Assembly: GCF_044389085.1 (NCBI RefSeq)
Contig: NZ_JBIRXP010000002.1
Coordinates: 62,001-126,000 of the forward strand
Direction of reading: 5' to 3'
Length of the DNA: 64,000 bases
Origin: Isoptericola sp044389085
GTDB taxonomy: Bacteria > Actinomycetota > Actinomycetes > Actinomycetales > Cellulomonadaceae
A model generated the notes under the pieces. The model was not told where the DNA came from. It saw only the letters and a list, made by a program, of their open reading frames with translations, and searched no databases. Made by a program: the position numbers and the translations under genes. Shown here piece by piece: positions 50,737 to 59,001 of this stretch; position 1 is the stretch's first letter, and the number at the start of each line of letters is the position of its first letter.

Positions 50737-52287
50737 CTATCGCCCCGTGCGCCGCGCCGCCATCCATTGCGCGTACTCGCGCGCACGCGCGGCTGCGGCG
50801 TCGGCGAGGGCCTTGGCGCCGGGGTTGGTCCAGCCGGTGCCGGCGTAGGTCCATTGCCCGATGACGAGGGTGGTGTCTTCGTTGTCGGCCAGCAGGCGGT
50901 TCTCGAGGTCGGCGGTGTCCATCGGGGTGCCGTCGCGGTCGGCGTCGGCCTTGAGCTTCTGGAATCTGGCGCGGGCTCGGCGGAGCCTTCCGAGGGGGAT
51001 GGAGTAGCGCCGGGACTTGCTGGAGAAGTGGCCGCGGAAGCCGAGCATGTGTGCCCACTTGGTCAGCAGCCGGTAAGGGCTGTCGGCGCACTGGCCGCAC
51101 GAGCACCCTTCGTCGTCCTCGGGCTCGGGGCCATCGAGGCCGCGGCAGGCGGTGCGGGCGCGTTCGGCTAGCCAGCGGCAGGTGCGGATGAGGCGCTGGT
51201 GATGGGGCCGGGGAGCGGTGGGGTCGGTGCCAGTGCCCTTGGTGGAGTACTTGGCGAGGTAGCCGGCCACCTGCTCGGGGCGCAGGTCGTCGGTGCCGTC
51301 GTCGTTGTCCGGCACGCCGGAGCGCACGCGCCGCACGTCGAGCTGCTTGCCGAATCGCAGCACGCGCGGGACGGCGCCGCCGTCGACCGGGGGCGCGGTG
51401 ACCACGACAGCGCGGGCGGCTTCCTTGGCGGCCTGGGCCAGAGCCTCGCCGTCGAGTGGTGCGGGGGAGCCGGGGCCGTCGGGTCCGTCGAGGCGGATGA
51501 GGGCGTGGAAGTGCACGAGGCCGCGCACCTGGTACTCGGCGACCTTGGCGAACTGCACCGACGCGACGTCGCGCAGAGCGAATTCGCGGACGCCGAGGCG
51601 GTCGGCGACTTGGCGGCGCAGTGCGACGGTTAAGCGGCGCCATAACTCGGGGGCGTGCCACTGCCACACGACGGCGGAGTGCCAGTCGTAGCAGGCCTCG
51701 CACAGGGGCCCGCCCACGAGGGGGTCGGTGTCGGAGTGCTGGGCGGTGCACGAGCGCGGGCGGCCGTGCGGACAGACGCCGGTACCTCGGCCTGACACGT
51801 GGGGGCGCCAGCGTCCGCCGCCGTGCTTGCCGCCGGTGCCGTGGACGTGCCCGAACGACGGGGCCGTGAGGGTGGCGAACACGAGCGGGTTGTCCGCGAC
51901 CGTGTCGGGAACGGTCTTGCCGCCCAGCAGGCCGGCGCGGATCATCTCGAACGTGTCGCGGGCGTATACGCGGGAACAGGCCGGGCAGACAGACTCGCGC
52001 CGGTTGCCGCACGCCCGGAACAACGTGCCGAGCGGTGCATCGGCGGAGCTGAACTGCGACAACACCTCACCCGTCGCGGCGTCGATCGTCGTGGACGTGC
52101 CCTGGAGTCGGATCGGATGCGAGCAGAACCCGGTGCGAGCTGCGGCGTCCGAGAAGGCAGAGGCAGTGCCGTCGCGGAGCCAGGACACCACTCCGGCCAC
52201 GGCGGCGGGGGTGAGGTCCCCGAGGTCGAGCGGTGCATCCTGCCCGAACCCCGGGAACCCTCCTCCCACCACTTCAACGTCAGCCAC
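50737..52287 (-). CDS. AICE replication initiator (RepSA-like, HUH type)
   Basis: 516 residues from a GTG at 52287 that overlaps the Tra stop by 8 bases. An N-terminal Cys-rich zinc module (CPACSRVYARDTF, CPHGRPRSCTAQH... CEACYDWHSAVVW) surrounds FATLTAPSFGHVH. The HUH motif is GLVHFHALIRLDG and the catalytic Tyr probably lies in YLAKYSTKGT; a Cys cluster CSCGQCA follows. These are the features of rolling-circle initiators of pSAM2-type AICEs. It is the only element gene read here that looks intact. Confidence 0.85.
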   Translation of the reverse strand: MADVEVVGGGFPGFGQDAPLDLGDLTPAAVAGVVSWLRDGTASAFSDAAARTGFCSHPIRLQGTSTTIDAATGEVLSQFSSADAPLGTLFRACGNRRESVCPACSRVYARDTFEMIRAGLLGGKTVPDTVADNPLVFATLTAPSFGHVHGTGGKHGGGRWRPHVSGRGTGVCPHGRPRSCTAQHSDTDPLVGGPLCEACYDWHSAVVWQWHAPELWRRLTVALRRQVADRLGVREFALRDVASVQFAKVAEYQVRGLVHFHALIRLDGPDGPGSPAPLDGEALAQAAKEAARAVVVTAPPVDGGAVPRVLRFGKQLDVRRVRSGVPDNDDGTDDLRPEQVAGYLAKYSTKGTGTDPTAPRPHHQRLIRTCRWLAERARTACRGLDGPEPEDDEGCSCGQCADSPYRLLTKWAHMLGFRGHFSSKSRRYSIPLGRLRRARARFQKLKADADRDGTPMDTADLENRLLADNEDTTLVIGQWTYAGTGWTNPGAKALADAAAARAREYAQWMAARRTGR

Positions 52288-53841
52288 GGGATGCTCCAGA
52301 GCCGTTCGAGGCCGTACGCGGTGCGCGGGGAGCCCGCGGCTTTCGAGGGCTCCGAGTACGCGGAGCACGCTGAGCATCTGCCGTCGACGGTCTCTTGGCG
52401 ACGCGCGAGGCATCCTCGACCCCCGCCTCGGTGTGCGGCGCCGCGTTCAGGTCCTGCGGCTCGGGGATGTCGTCCGCTGGAGCAGCGACGGACGGGATCA
52501 CCGGCGGGACGTAGCGGTCCGGCGCGGGGTACGTAGCCGCGACCATGCGGATGAACGAGTCCTCCCAGAAGTCCGCGCGGACGCGCTCCACGGAGCCGTC
52601 GTCGGACACGACGTATCCCGTGCCCGGGTGTGCCGGGCTGATCTGATGCGCCGGAGCGAATGCGGCCGTGCCTTCGCCGAGCACCATCGTCGTTTCGGAC
52701 GCCGAGCGGAGCCGCAGCGCGATGGTCTGGGTGAACAGACCACGCATCGGCACCGTTTCCTTGCGCGGGTCCTGCACGAACGCCGCCACCAGCACGCCGA
52801 GCGCCCGCCCCTGGGTCAGGATGCGACGCAGTAGGTCGGAAGCCGCGCTCTGGACCTGCTTCGAGGCGTACGCGGTGAGGACGGCGAGCTCGTCGATCAT
52901 GAGCACGTGCACGGGGTCACCGGGCGTCGGCTCAAAATCGCGCGTCTGCCCGTATATCGCCTTCTGGCGACGGTCGACGACCGCGAGCAGGTCGCACATG
53001 GCGTCAACGGCCTCGTGCTCGTCGGTGCACACCCGGCGGAACAGGTCATCACCGATGCCGACCTCAATGCCGCCTTTGAGATCCACGCCCCACAGTCGGA
53101 CGAGGCGCGCCTGCACGGCCGGAGCCAGGTTTGCCCGCGATGCCCCAGAAGACCGAGCCCTTGCCGGAGCCCGAGCACCCGACCACGAGTGTCTGCAGCC
53201 CGCGCAGGGTGAGCCGCCACCGCGACCCATCCTGTCGGCGTCCCAGCTCGACGCCCGTCGCGTCGATATCGCTGGGGATCGTCGCGTAGAGCGGCTGGTC
53301 GAGGAAATCCGCCATCGTGAGCACGATGTCGAGCACGCCGGGCCGGACGCGGCGACCGGTCGAGTTCTCGGCCCCCATGATCGTGCCGAGTGCGTCGACC
53401 GCACCCCGCAGATCGTCTAGCGTCTGGCCGGCCCGAGCCCGGACACGGATCGTGAGCGTGTTGCCCTTCGCTCGGACCCGGAGCAGGCGTGGCACCGACC
53501 TGCTCTCACGCACGACGCTGTCAGCCAGGCCGCACGCCCCTGCCATGGCGCCCCAACGACGCCGAACGCGCCGCCGCCAACCCAAGTGACGGAGCGGCCC
53601 GCCGAGCAGCGGCTCGTACGTCATCGGGCTGAACACCGCCCAGAACGCGCGCAGGAGGTTGAACGCCGGAATCGACCAGTAGACGATCACGCTCAGGGTG
53701 TCCCGCTCCATGACGCTCAGGACGCCCCCCGGCGATCGTCGTGGCCAGGAGCCAACGCCACCGACGGGCGGTCCACCGCAGCGCCAGCCACAAGGCCGAC
53801 AGCACGCGCCGGACCGCCTGCCAGAGCCGGGCGGTGATCAC
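52280..53841 (-). pseudogene. FtsK/SpoIIIE-type transfer protein Tra, frameshifted twice
   Basis: Joined over three frames from GTG 53841: two N-terminal TM helices (RRVLSALWLALRWTARRWRWLL... VIVYWSIPAFNLLRAFWAVF), a Walker A TLVVGCSGSGKGSVFWGIAG, VLMIDELAVLTAY (Walker B) and AAFVQDPRKETVPMRGLFTQTIALRLRSASETTMVLG. This is the translocase that moves AICE double-stranded DNA between mycelia. The frame breaks at a run of six G around 53730 and a run of three A at 53129-53131; removing one base from each restores the chain. Sequencing error is the alternative to decay. Confidence 0.82.
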
Positions 53842-54262
53842 GCCGCCGCCTTCGGACCGGCTTTCGCGCCGCCCTGACCGGGAGCGACGAGGTCGGTCGC
53901 CCGGAACGACCATGCGATGCGCGGACGCATGCCGTTGTCGTCCACGTACGGCAGGGCCGTCAGGCCCACGAACTCGACGGGCGTCCACGGGAAGCCGGAC
54001 TTGTTCTCCGGCGGCACCGGCTGATACTTAGCGGCAAACTTCACCGTCACGCCGATCTCCTTGCGGCCGGCGTCCTCGTCGCCGTCGATGACGACACACT
54101 GCCACAGCGGCAGGCCCGTCTCCTTGTTGTGCTGCTGCCGACGCGAACCGTCGGTCCGTTTCTCGCCGTTGAAGTCCGCCACGGGCTCCACCTGCCCGCG
54201 CAGGAACGCGCCCTGGGGAATGCCACCGAGTGCTCGATCTCGAACCGCTGCTTCATCGCCAT
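53838..54262 (-). pseudogene. Pra-like AICE protein, frameshifted
   Basis: From ATG 54262 (GGGAGG upstream) the frame reads MAMKQRFEIEHS, then a one-base loss near 54226 shifts it to GIPQGAFLRGQVEPVADF...KETGLPLWQCVVIDGDEDAGRKEIGVTVKFAAKYQPVPPENKSGFPWTPVEFVGLTALPYV, ending at 53838. The body matches proteins annotated in AICEs as plasmid replication, integration and excision activators, from memory. Its stop overlaps the Tra start (GTGA). A G lost from a GGG run would explain the break. Confidence 0.7.
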
Positions 54263-54296
54263 GCTGGCTACCTCCCGGTTTAGAACCCCTATACAG

Positions 54297-54328
54297 TCGG
54301 ATCGTGAGTCTGCGGTTCGGATCGTGAG
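54297..54328. promoter_or_regulatory. Direct repeat TCGGATCGTGAG x2 ahead of the Pra-like gene
   Basis: The 12-bp sequence TCGGATCGTGAG occurs at 54297-54308 and 54317-54328, on the same face of the helix (20-bp period), between the Pra-like gene and the divergent HTH gene. It is a good candidate operator for the HTH protein or for an element repressor such as KorSA. Confidence 0.5.
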
Positions 54329-54407
54329 GGGTGTTGATGGGCCCCAAACACGATCGACCGAAGCTTCACCCTCGTCAAGCACCGTCGAGGCTGCCTAAAC
54401 TCGCCAG

Positions 54408-55235
54408 GTGGCACTCCCTGACGACATCGACGCAATCCGGCGCGAGCCCGACCCGATCCGTCAGGCACAGCGTGCCTCGGCCCTGCAGACCGTCTACCAG
54501 CAGCGGTCGACGGAACTCGGCCGGCTCCGCCGCGCCGCCATGGAACGGGCCCACCTCGAGGCAGGCCTGTCGTACACGGACGTGGCCAAGGCTCTGGGGA
54601 TCACCAAGGGTCGCGTCACTCAGTTGCGGTCCAGCGCTCCTCCCGCGCACCGTGCAATCTTCGGCAAGGGCCCCGTGACTGTTTCGGTGCCGTACCGGCG
54701 TGCGGAGGGTCGCGCGCATCCCTTGGTGAGCGCTGAGGACATGGAAGCGCGTAGGCAGGCCGTCACCATGCTCCGTTCCCTGTCATTCGTTACAGCGGAG
54801 CAGGAAATTCTGGTCGACGATCGGCGTCTACCAGACGGCGACGTCCTGTTGATTTGTGGGCCGAAGTCTTCACTCGTGTCGCAGGTACTGATCGACCAGG
54901 ACCCCGTGCTGGACGTACTTAACGACGACGGACGTTGGTTGATCGTTCGGCGCGACACTGGAGAGCGTTTCGGGTCAGGTTCCCACGACGCAGTACCAGC
55001 TGCTGAAGACCTCGCATACGTGAGCCGGCGGGAGAGCGACGGCCGAGTGATCACCCACGTGGCCGGCATCCATGCAGTCGGGTCGATCGGAGCCGTCCAG
55101 CACCTCGATAGCCAGGCAGCGGCACTCTTTGCTAAATCAGGATATGGCTCCTTTTCGATGATACTTCGCTCCTCCTACGATGGGATGAAGATTACAAGTA
55201 CCGGGACCGTCGCAGGCCCGTTCGGCTGGGAGTGA
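54408..55235 (+). CDS. HTH-domain protein with conserved C-terminal sensor-like domain, first gene of the ABC-3C operon
   Basis: 275 residues from GTG at 54408. The HTH lies at residues ~55-76 (SYTDVAKALGITKGRVTQLRS). After a linker, a C-terminal domain of about 130 residues begins GDVLLICGPKSSLVSQVL (I149-S155 region) and includes DGRWLIVRRDTGERFGSGS, VISRRESDGR-like turns and HVAGIHAVGSIGAVQHLD. I do not recognise a named family for this domain; similar HTH proteins occur in actinobacterial conflict loci. GTGA overlap with the phosphatase gene makes co-translation certain. Lower GC than the surrounding genome. Confidence 0.78.
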   Translation: MALPDDIDAIRREPDPIRQAQRASALQTVYQQRSTELGRLRRAAMERAHLEAGLSYTDVAKALGITKGRVTQLRSSAPPAHRAIFGKGPVTVSVPYRRAEGRAHPLVSAEDMEARRQAVTMLRSLSFVTAEQEILVDDRRLPDGDVLLICGPKSSLVSQVLIDQDPVLDVLNDDGRWLIVRRDTGERFGSGSHDAVPAAEDLAYVSRRESDGRVITHVAGIHAVGSIGAVQHLDSQAAALFAKSGYGSFSMILRSSYDGMKITSTGTVAGPFGWE

Positions 55236-55237
55236 GA

Positions 55238-56083
55238 ATGCAGATTGCGTCAGCGATGATGCCGGATCCGCCAGAGTCGAAAGACCGACTCTTCACAACA
55301 CCGCACGCGGCCATCATGCTCGATGGCGCTTCAGCCTTCGTGCCTGTCAGTGTATCGACGGGACTTTACGTCGACACCCTTGGCGGACACCTACGTTCAA
55401 GCTTCCTCAACGACCCGAAAATCGATCTGGCTGTCGCGCTACGCGACGCGATCAACTTTGCGAAGAACGAGCTCGAGCTCCGTCCGGGCATGTCCCCAAG
55501 CGCAACCGTGGCAATTGCGCGCGAGTATGAGGGAACCGTTGACTTGCTCGTCCTGGGTGATACGGAGATCGTCACACCCAGCGAGGTTCTCATTGACAAT
55601 CGGATAGGCAAGTGCGCGATAAGTGAGCGACGGGCCTACCGAGGACGCCTGCGACTTGGACATGGGTACGATGAAAAGCATCGAGCCTTGCTCCAAGTGC
55701 TGCAGGCCAAACAGGCGAACTGCAGAAACCGCCCCGACGGCTATTGGATCGCAGAAGCGGTTCCAGACGCGGCTAACCATGCACTGCGAGTCCAGCACAA
55801 CGTGGGCGAAAGCCCCTGGTGTGTAATCGCGACGGATGGTGCATGTAAGACTCTCGAGCACAATACTGGTGATTGGTGGCGCGCTGCCCTCAGTGAACCG
55901 AATCTCGATGGCCTACTCGAAAAGGCGCATATCTGGGAACGAGACCAAGATCCCGATGGAACCAGTCTCCATCGAGCTAAGCGGCATGATGACAAGACGA
56001 TCGCCGTGATCCGATTCCTGGACACTCCACTAGCCGACTCAGCCTACGCGCCTGGAACTGCCCGATCGGTAGGAGCCTCGTAA
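55238..56083 (+). CDS. PP2C-like protein phosphatase, second gene of the ABC-3C operon
   Basis: 281 residues from ATG at 55238 (a GTG at 55232 overlapping the HTH stop is also possible). Three short motifs suit a PP2C fold: AAIMLDGASAF (D29-G30), VVATDGA-like CVIATDGACK (D200) and KRHDDKTIAVIRF (D251-D252). SPSATVAIAREYEGTVDLLVLGDTEIV fits the middle strands with the metal-site glycine. Overall similarity to known PP2C is weak, so it is a divergent member. Its TAATG overlap leads into the HNH gene. Confidence 0.7.
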   Translation: MQIASAMMPDPPESKDRLFTTPHAAIMLDGASAFVPVSVSTGLYVDTLGGHLRSSFLNDPKIDLAVALRDAINFAKNELELRPGMSPSATVAIAREYEGTVDLLVLGDTEIVTPSEVLIDNRIGKCAISERRAYRGRLRLGHGYDEKHRALLQVLQAKQANCRNRPDGYWIAEAVPDAANHALRVQHNVGESPWCVIATDGACKTLEHNTGDWWRAALSEPNLDGLLEKAHIWERDQDPDGTSLHRAKRHDDKTIAVIRFLDTPLADSAYAPGTARSVGAS

Positions 56084-56856
56084 TGGCACGAAGCTACAGC
56101 GACCGCACTCTCAAGCAGCTCTTTATTATGTCGGGACATCATTGCGCGCACCCTGAGTGCACGACACGAACAGTCGAGTACACGGACGATGGCCCTGAGA
56201 TCCTAGGGGATATCGCGCATATCGAAGCGTCGTCTGACAACGGTCCCCGACGGAACCTGTCGCTCGCGCCTAGAGAGCGTGATGGATACGCAAACCTGCT
56301 CGTTCTTTGCGCTCATCATCACCGGCTCGTCGACCGACTGGACTCCGAGTATCCCGTCGAAGAGCTTCGCGAGTGGAAACGCCAAGCGGAGCGTGAGACC
56401 CGAGAAAAGCTAGCTGCCGGCGCTACTCAGATATCATTCGCCGAGCTTGAAATGGTTTGCAATGCATTCGTCGATGGAGACGTGGAATACCCATCCACGC
56501 CGATGTTGGCTGCACCGCCACAGGAGAAGATGCGTGCCAATGGTCTCACGAATGCCATACGGCCGCAGATGTCGATCGGGCTAGCACAAGCCCCCCAAGC
56601 TGCTGAGTATATTGCGCGACAAGCGCAATTGTCGAGCAAGTTCCCAGGACGATTGCTGCAGGGGTTTGCGACGCGCTATGACGCTCTCAGAGAGTCCGGA
56701 ATCGAAGGTGATGCGCTCTTTCTGGAATTGATCGAGTACGGCACCCGTGCAACATCGCCTCAAATAACTGGCGCCGAACGGTGGGTATTTCAAGCGGCCG
56801 TGACCGCGGTCGTCTGCCATCTGTTCCAAGTATGTGACCTATTCGATGCGCCATGA
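56083..56856 (+). CDS. HNH endonuclease with ABC-3C-type C-terminal domain
   Basis: 257 residues from ATG at 56083. The HNH module at residues ~15-95 has CAHPEC (C21, C26), GDIAHIEA (H46), and YANLLVLCAHHHRLVD (N71, C76, H79). The C-terminal ~110 residues are helical (YIARQAQLSSKFPGRLLQGFATRYDALRESGIEGDALFLELIEYGTRA...) with the look of the C-terminal domain that tethers effectors to ABC-3C systems. It is probably the toxin/effector of the system, cutting DNA (or RNA). ATGA overlap with the next gene. Confidence 0.82.
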   Translation: MARSYSDRTLKQLFIMSGHHCAHPECTTRTVEYTDDGPEILGDIAHIEASSDNGPRRNLSLAPRERDGYANLLVLCAHHHRLVDRLDSEYPVEELREWKRQAERETREKLAAGATQISFAELEMVCNAFVDGDVEYPSTPMLAAPPQEKMRANGLTNAIRPQMSIGLAQAPQAAEYIARQAQLSSKFPGRLLQGFATRYDALRESGIEGDALFLELIEYGTRATSPQITGAERWVFQAAVTAVVCHLFQVCDLFDAP

Positions 56857-57086
56857 GCCTGCTTCCAACAAAGTACGTCGATGCAAGGCGGAGTGTCCTG
56901 GGACGATCAGCGACACTTCTGGAGTGCCGACGGCCCAACCAGACGGTGAGCGAACTCTGGATGGCTGTTCGGCACGAAAGCGACTCAATCAATTTCGGCG
57001 AGTATTCTGAAGCTCTGACACTTCTATTTCTGCTCGGTGCCGTGGATTTGGACCGAGGAAAACTAGTCTGGGATGTGGACAAATGA
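56853..57086 (+). CDS. ABC-three-component middle component (MC6-like)
   Basis: 77 residues from ATG at 56853. LLPTKYVDARRSVLGRSATLLECRRPNQTVSELWMAVRHE and FGEYSEALTLLFLLGAVDLDRGKLVWDV match the middle component 6 (MC6) pattern, a small winged-helix-like bridge between the effector and the ABC ATPase. It overlaps both neighbours by ATGA. The name is from memory of the ABC-3C classification; no search was run. Confidence 0.82.
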   Translation: MSLLPTKYVDARRSVLGRSATLLECRRPNQTVSELWMAVRHESDSINFGEYSEALTLLFLLGAVDLDRGKLVWDVDK

Positions 57087-58822
57087 AGCTCGCGGCCCTG
57101 TCCGCCAATTTTAGCGAATTTCACCCGATTCTGTTCAACGACGATCTGAGCGTTATACTAGCTGAGCGCAGTCAGGGCGCGGCGGATACGGAATCGCGTA
57201 ACGGCCTAGGCAAGACTACTGCCGTCGCTTTGGTTGACTTCTGCCTCGGATCGAACATGGGTGAGCATCTGCGTCAGATGATGGGACGGGACTGGACATT
57301 CAAGTTAGATCTCGTGTTGCCGGGCGGCGCTGAGATCTCGGCAAGTCGCAGCCCAGATTTGCCGCGTGACGTGGTGATCTCCGGCGACTTGGCGCGCGCA
57401 CGCGTTCCAGATTTCGACCCATCGCGAGGGGCCGACCACGTAGTACTCGGTGTGCGACGGTGGACGAGTTGGCTTGGGGAAGTGACCTTCTATCGCGGCC
57501 GTGGCTCTGAGCAAGGACCTTCCTTCCGTAGCTTGGTAAAGCACTTCATTCGCTTCCGAAGCGACTCCTTTATTGACCCGTTCCGGCCGGTCGCGAATCA
57601 GGCAGCGGCAGACGTACAACTGGAGAATGCATTTCTTCTCGACCTTGACTGGTCGCTGGTGAACGAATGGGTGAGTCTAAAGGAGAGGAGGAATCGGCTC
57701 GCGCTTGCTCGTTCGGGCGACTTGGACGTTAGCGCGCAAATCGCTGACCTGGAAGCGCAATGTGTGCGCCTCGATCGTAGGTCTGAGCGGCTGCAGCGCA
57801 ACGCGGCGGGGTTCGAGATTCTTCCCGAGTTTCGCGAGATCGAGAATCGCGTGAATTCTGTCTCCCGGGCCTTGAAGGTGCTTTCAAATGCGAACGTCGC
57901 CGATCGACAGTTGCTGCAGATGTACGAGAACCAGGTGAATGAAGAGCGATCGAACCATGAGGGATGGATTGCGGAGCTTTTCGACCAGGCAAGCGTCCAT
58001 CTCGGCGATGCGGTTGTAAGGAGCCTTGAGGAAGCGTCCGCATTTCGGCTCGAGGTCGAAAGGAATCGGGAGGCCTACCTTCAGGCTGAGATCCGACGTA
58101 TTCGCGAGAGAACCCGCGCGCGAGAACTAGAACAGGACCAACTCGCCGCACGGCACGCGGAGGACTTGAGGTTGCTTGATTCCGGCGGTGCTCTTGAAGA
58201 TTTCTCTGAATTGCAGAAGAGCATTGCGGAGGCGGTCACTCAACTTGCGGAGGCGCGGGCCAATCTTGCTACGTTGCGAGACCTTAGCGAGCGTGAGGCT
58301 CAAGTTAAGAGAGACGAATTGGACGTCGCGGCCCGGACCGAGTTGGACCTCCAGGAGCGCTTTTCTCGCCGAGAGCCTATTATTGCTCGATTCGGAGAGA
58401 TTATGGAGGCATTGCTAGGCGAGTCAGCTGACATCAGAGTGCGACGGGGCAAATCCGGCTTTATGTTTGATACGAAGCTCCCACGCACAGGCTCCTCTGG
58501 CGTTAATCTCATGGCTATTTTTGCATACGACATTGCTTTGACCGAGACGCTGCAGGATGAGGGTCACGGTCTCGGGTTTCTGATCCATGACAGTCTCATT
58601 TTCGCTGATGTCGATGAGCGGCAGACGGCGATAGCCATTGATATAGCGCAAAGGTCGGCAGTCGATCATGGCTATCAGTATGTACTGACAGTGAATAGCG
58701 ATAAGGTGCCTTGGCATGAGTTCGGCGATCAAGAGGCATTCCGCCGGTCGATTGTGCTGACTCTCGATGACGGTAGCCCGAGCGGCAGTCTTCTCGGACT
58801 TCGACTCGACGCGTCCGAGTAG
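57083..58822 (+). CDS. DUF2326-type ABC ATPase of the ABC-3C system
   Basis: 579 residues from ATG at 57083. An N-terminal ABC half with Walker A SRNGLGKTTAVALVDFCLGS (K44), a long coiled coil (~residues 200-420, many Glu/Arg/Leu heptads), and a C-terminal half with GSSGVNLMAIFAYDIAL and FLIHDSLIFADVDERQ (H502-D503-S504), the DUF2326 signature. SMC/Rad50-like shape suggests it senses DNA ends or invading DNA and activates the HNH effector. It ends the operon; a hairpin follows at 58842-58862. Confidence 0.85.
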   Translation: MKLAALSANFSEFHPILFNDDLSVILAERSQGAADTESRNGLGKTTAVALVDFCLGSNMGEHLRQMMGRDWTFKLDLVLPGGAEISASRSPDLPRDVVISGDLARARVPDFDPSRGADHVVLGVRRWTSWLGEVTFYRGRGSEQGPSFRSLVKHFIRFRSDSFIDPFRPVANQAAADVQLENAFLLDLDWSLVNEWVSLKERRNRLALARSGDLDVSAQIADLEAQCVRLDRRSERLQRNAAGFEILPEFREIENRVNSVSRALKVLSNANVADRQLLQMYENQVNEERSNHEGWIAELFDQASVHLGDAVVRSLEEASAFRLEVERNREAYLQAEIRRIRERTRARELEQDQLAARHAEDLRLLDSGGALEDFSELQKSIAEAVTQLAEARANLATLRDLSEREAQVKRDELDVAARTELDLQERFSRREPIIARFGEIMEALLGESADIRVRRGKSGFMFDTKLPRTGSSGVNLMAIFAYDIALTETLQDEGHGLGFLIHDSLIFADVDERQTAIAIDIAQRSAVDHGYQYVLTVNSDKVPWHEFGDQEAFRRSIVLTLDDGSPSGSLLGLRLDASE

Positions 58823-58841
58823 CGAGGTGTGCGGCTTGCCT

Positions 58842-58862
58842 CCGTGAGGACTTTCCTTACGG
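58842..58862 (+). terminator. Terminator hairpin after the ABC-3C operon
   Basis: CCGTGAGGA-CTT-TCCTTACGG, a 9-bp stem with one wobble and a 3-base loop, 19 bases past the ABC ATPase stop. Confidence 0.6.
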
Positions 58863-58888
58863 ACTCAAGGCGCGGCTCCGCCGCGCGT
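58862..58888. repeat. 27-bp repeat A, copy 1
   Basis: Begins GACTCAAGGCGCGGCTCCGC and contains the hairpin GCGCGGC-TCC-GCCGCGC. An identical 27-bp copy lies at 59874-59900, 1,012 bp away. It sits 3' of the gene at 59002-59529, where it could terminate transcription of that minus-strand gene. Confidence 0.8.
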
Positions 58889-58890
58889 GC

Positions 58891-58968
58891 GAGCGCCGGG
58901 AAGAACCGCGGGGCCCCGCGCTTCGCTCGCAAGCTCGCTCGCGCACCCCACTGTGCTCCCCGGCGCTC
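58891..58968. repeat. Nested GC-rich palindromes
   Basis: Outer arms GAGCGCCGGG (58891-58900) and CCCGGCGCTC (58959-58968) enclose the palindrome CGCGGGGCCCCGCG and the CGCTCGCAAGCTCGCTCGCG-like repeats. The segment is almost pure inverted repeat and holds no gene. Confidence 0.55.
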
Positions 58969-59001
58969 GACTTCACCCGGCCCGCTGGGTCAGCCCAAAC
59001 G

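Noticed and set aside
55554..55611. Short minus-strand frames inside the PP2C-like gene
   Set aside because: Lower GC here leaves many small frames on both strands; only the forward operon shows overlapping starts and family motifs.
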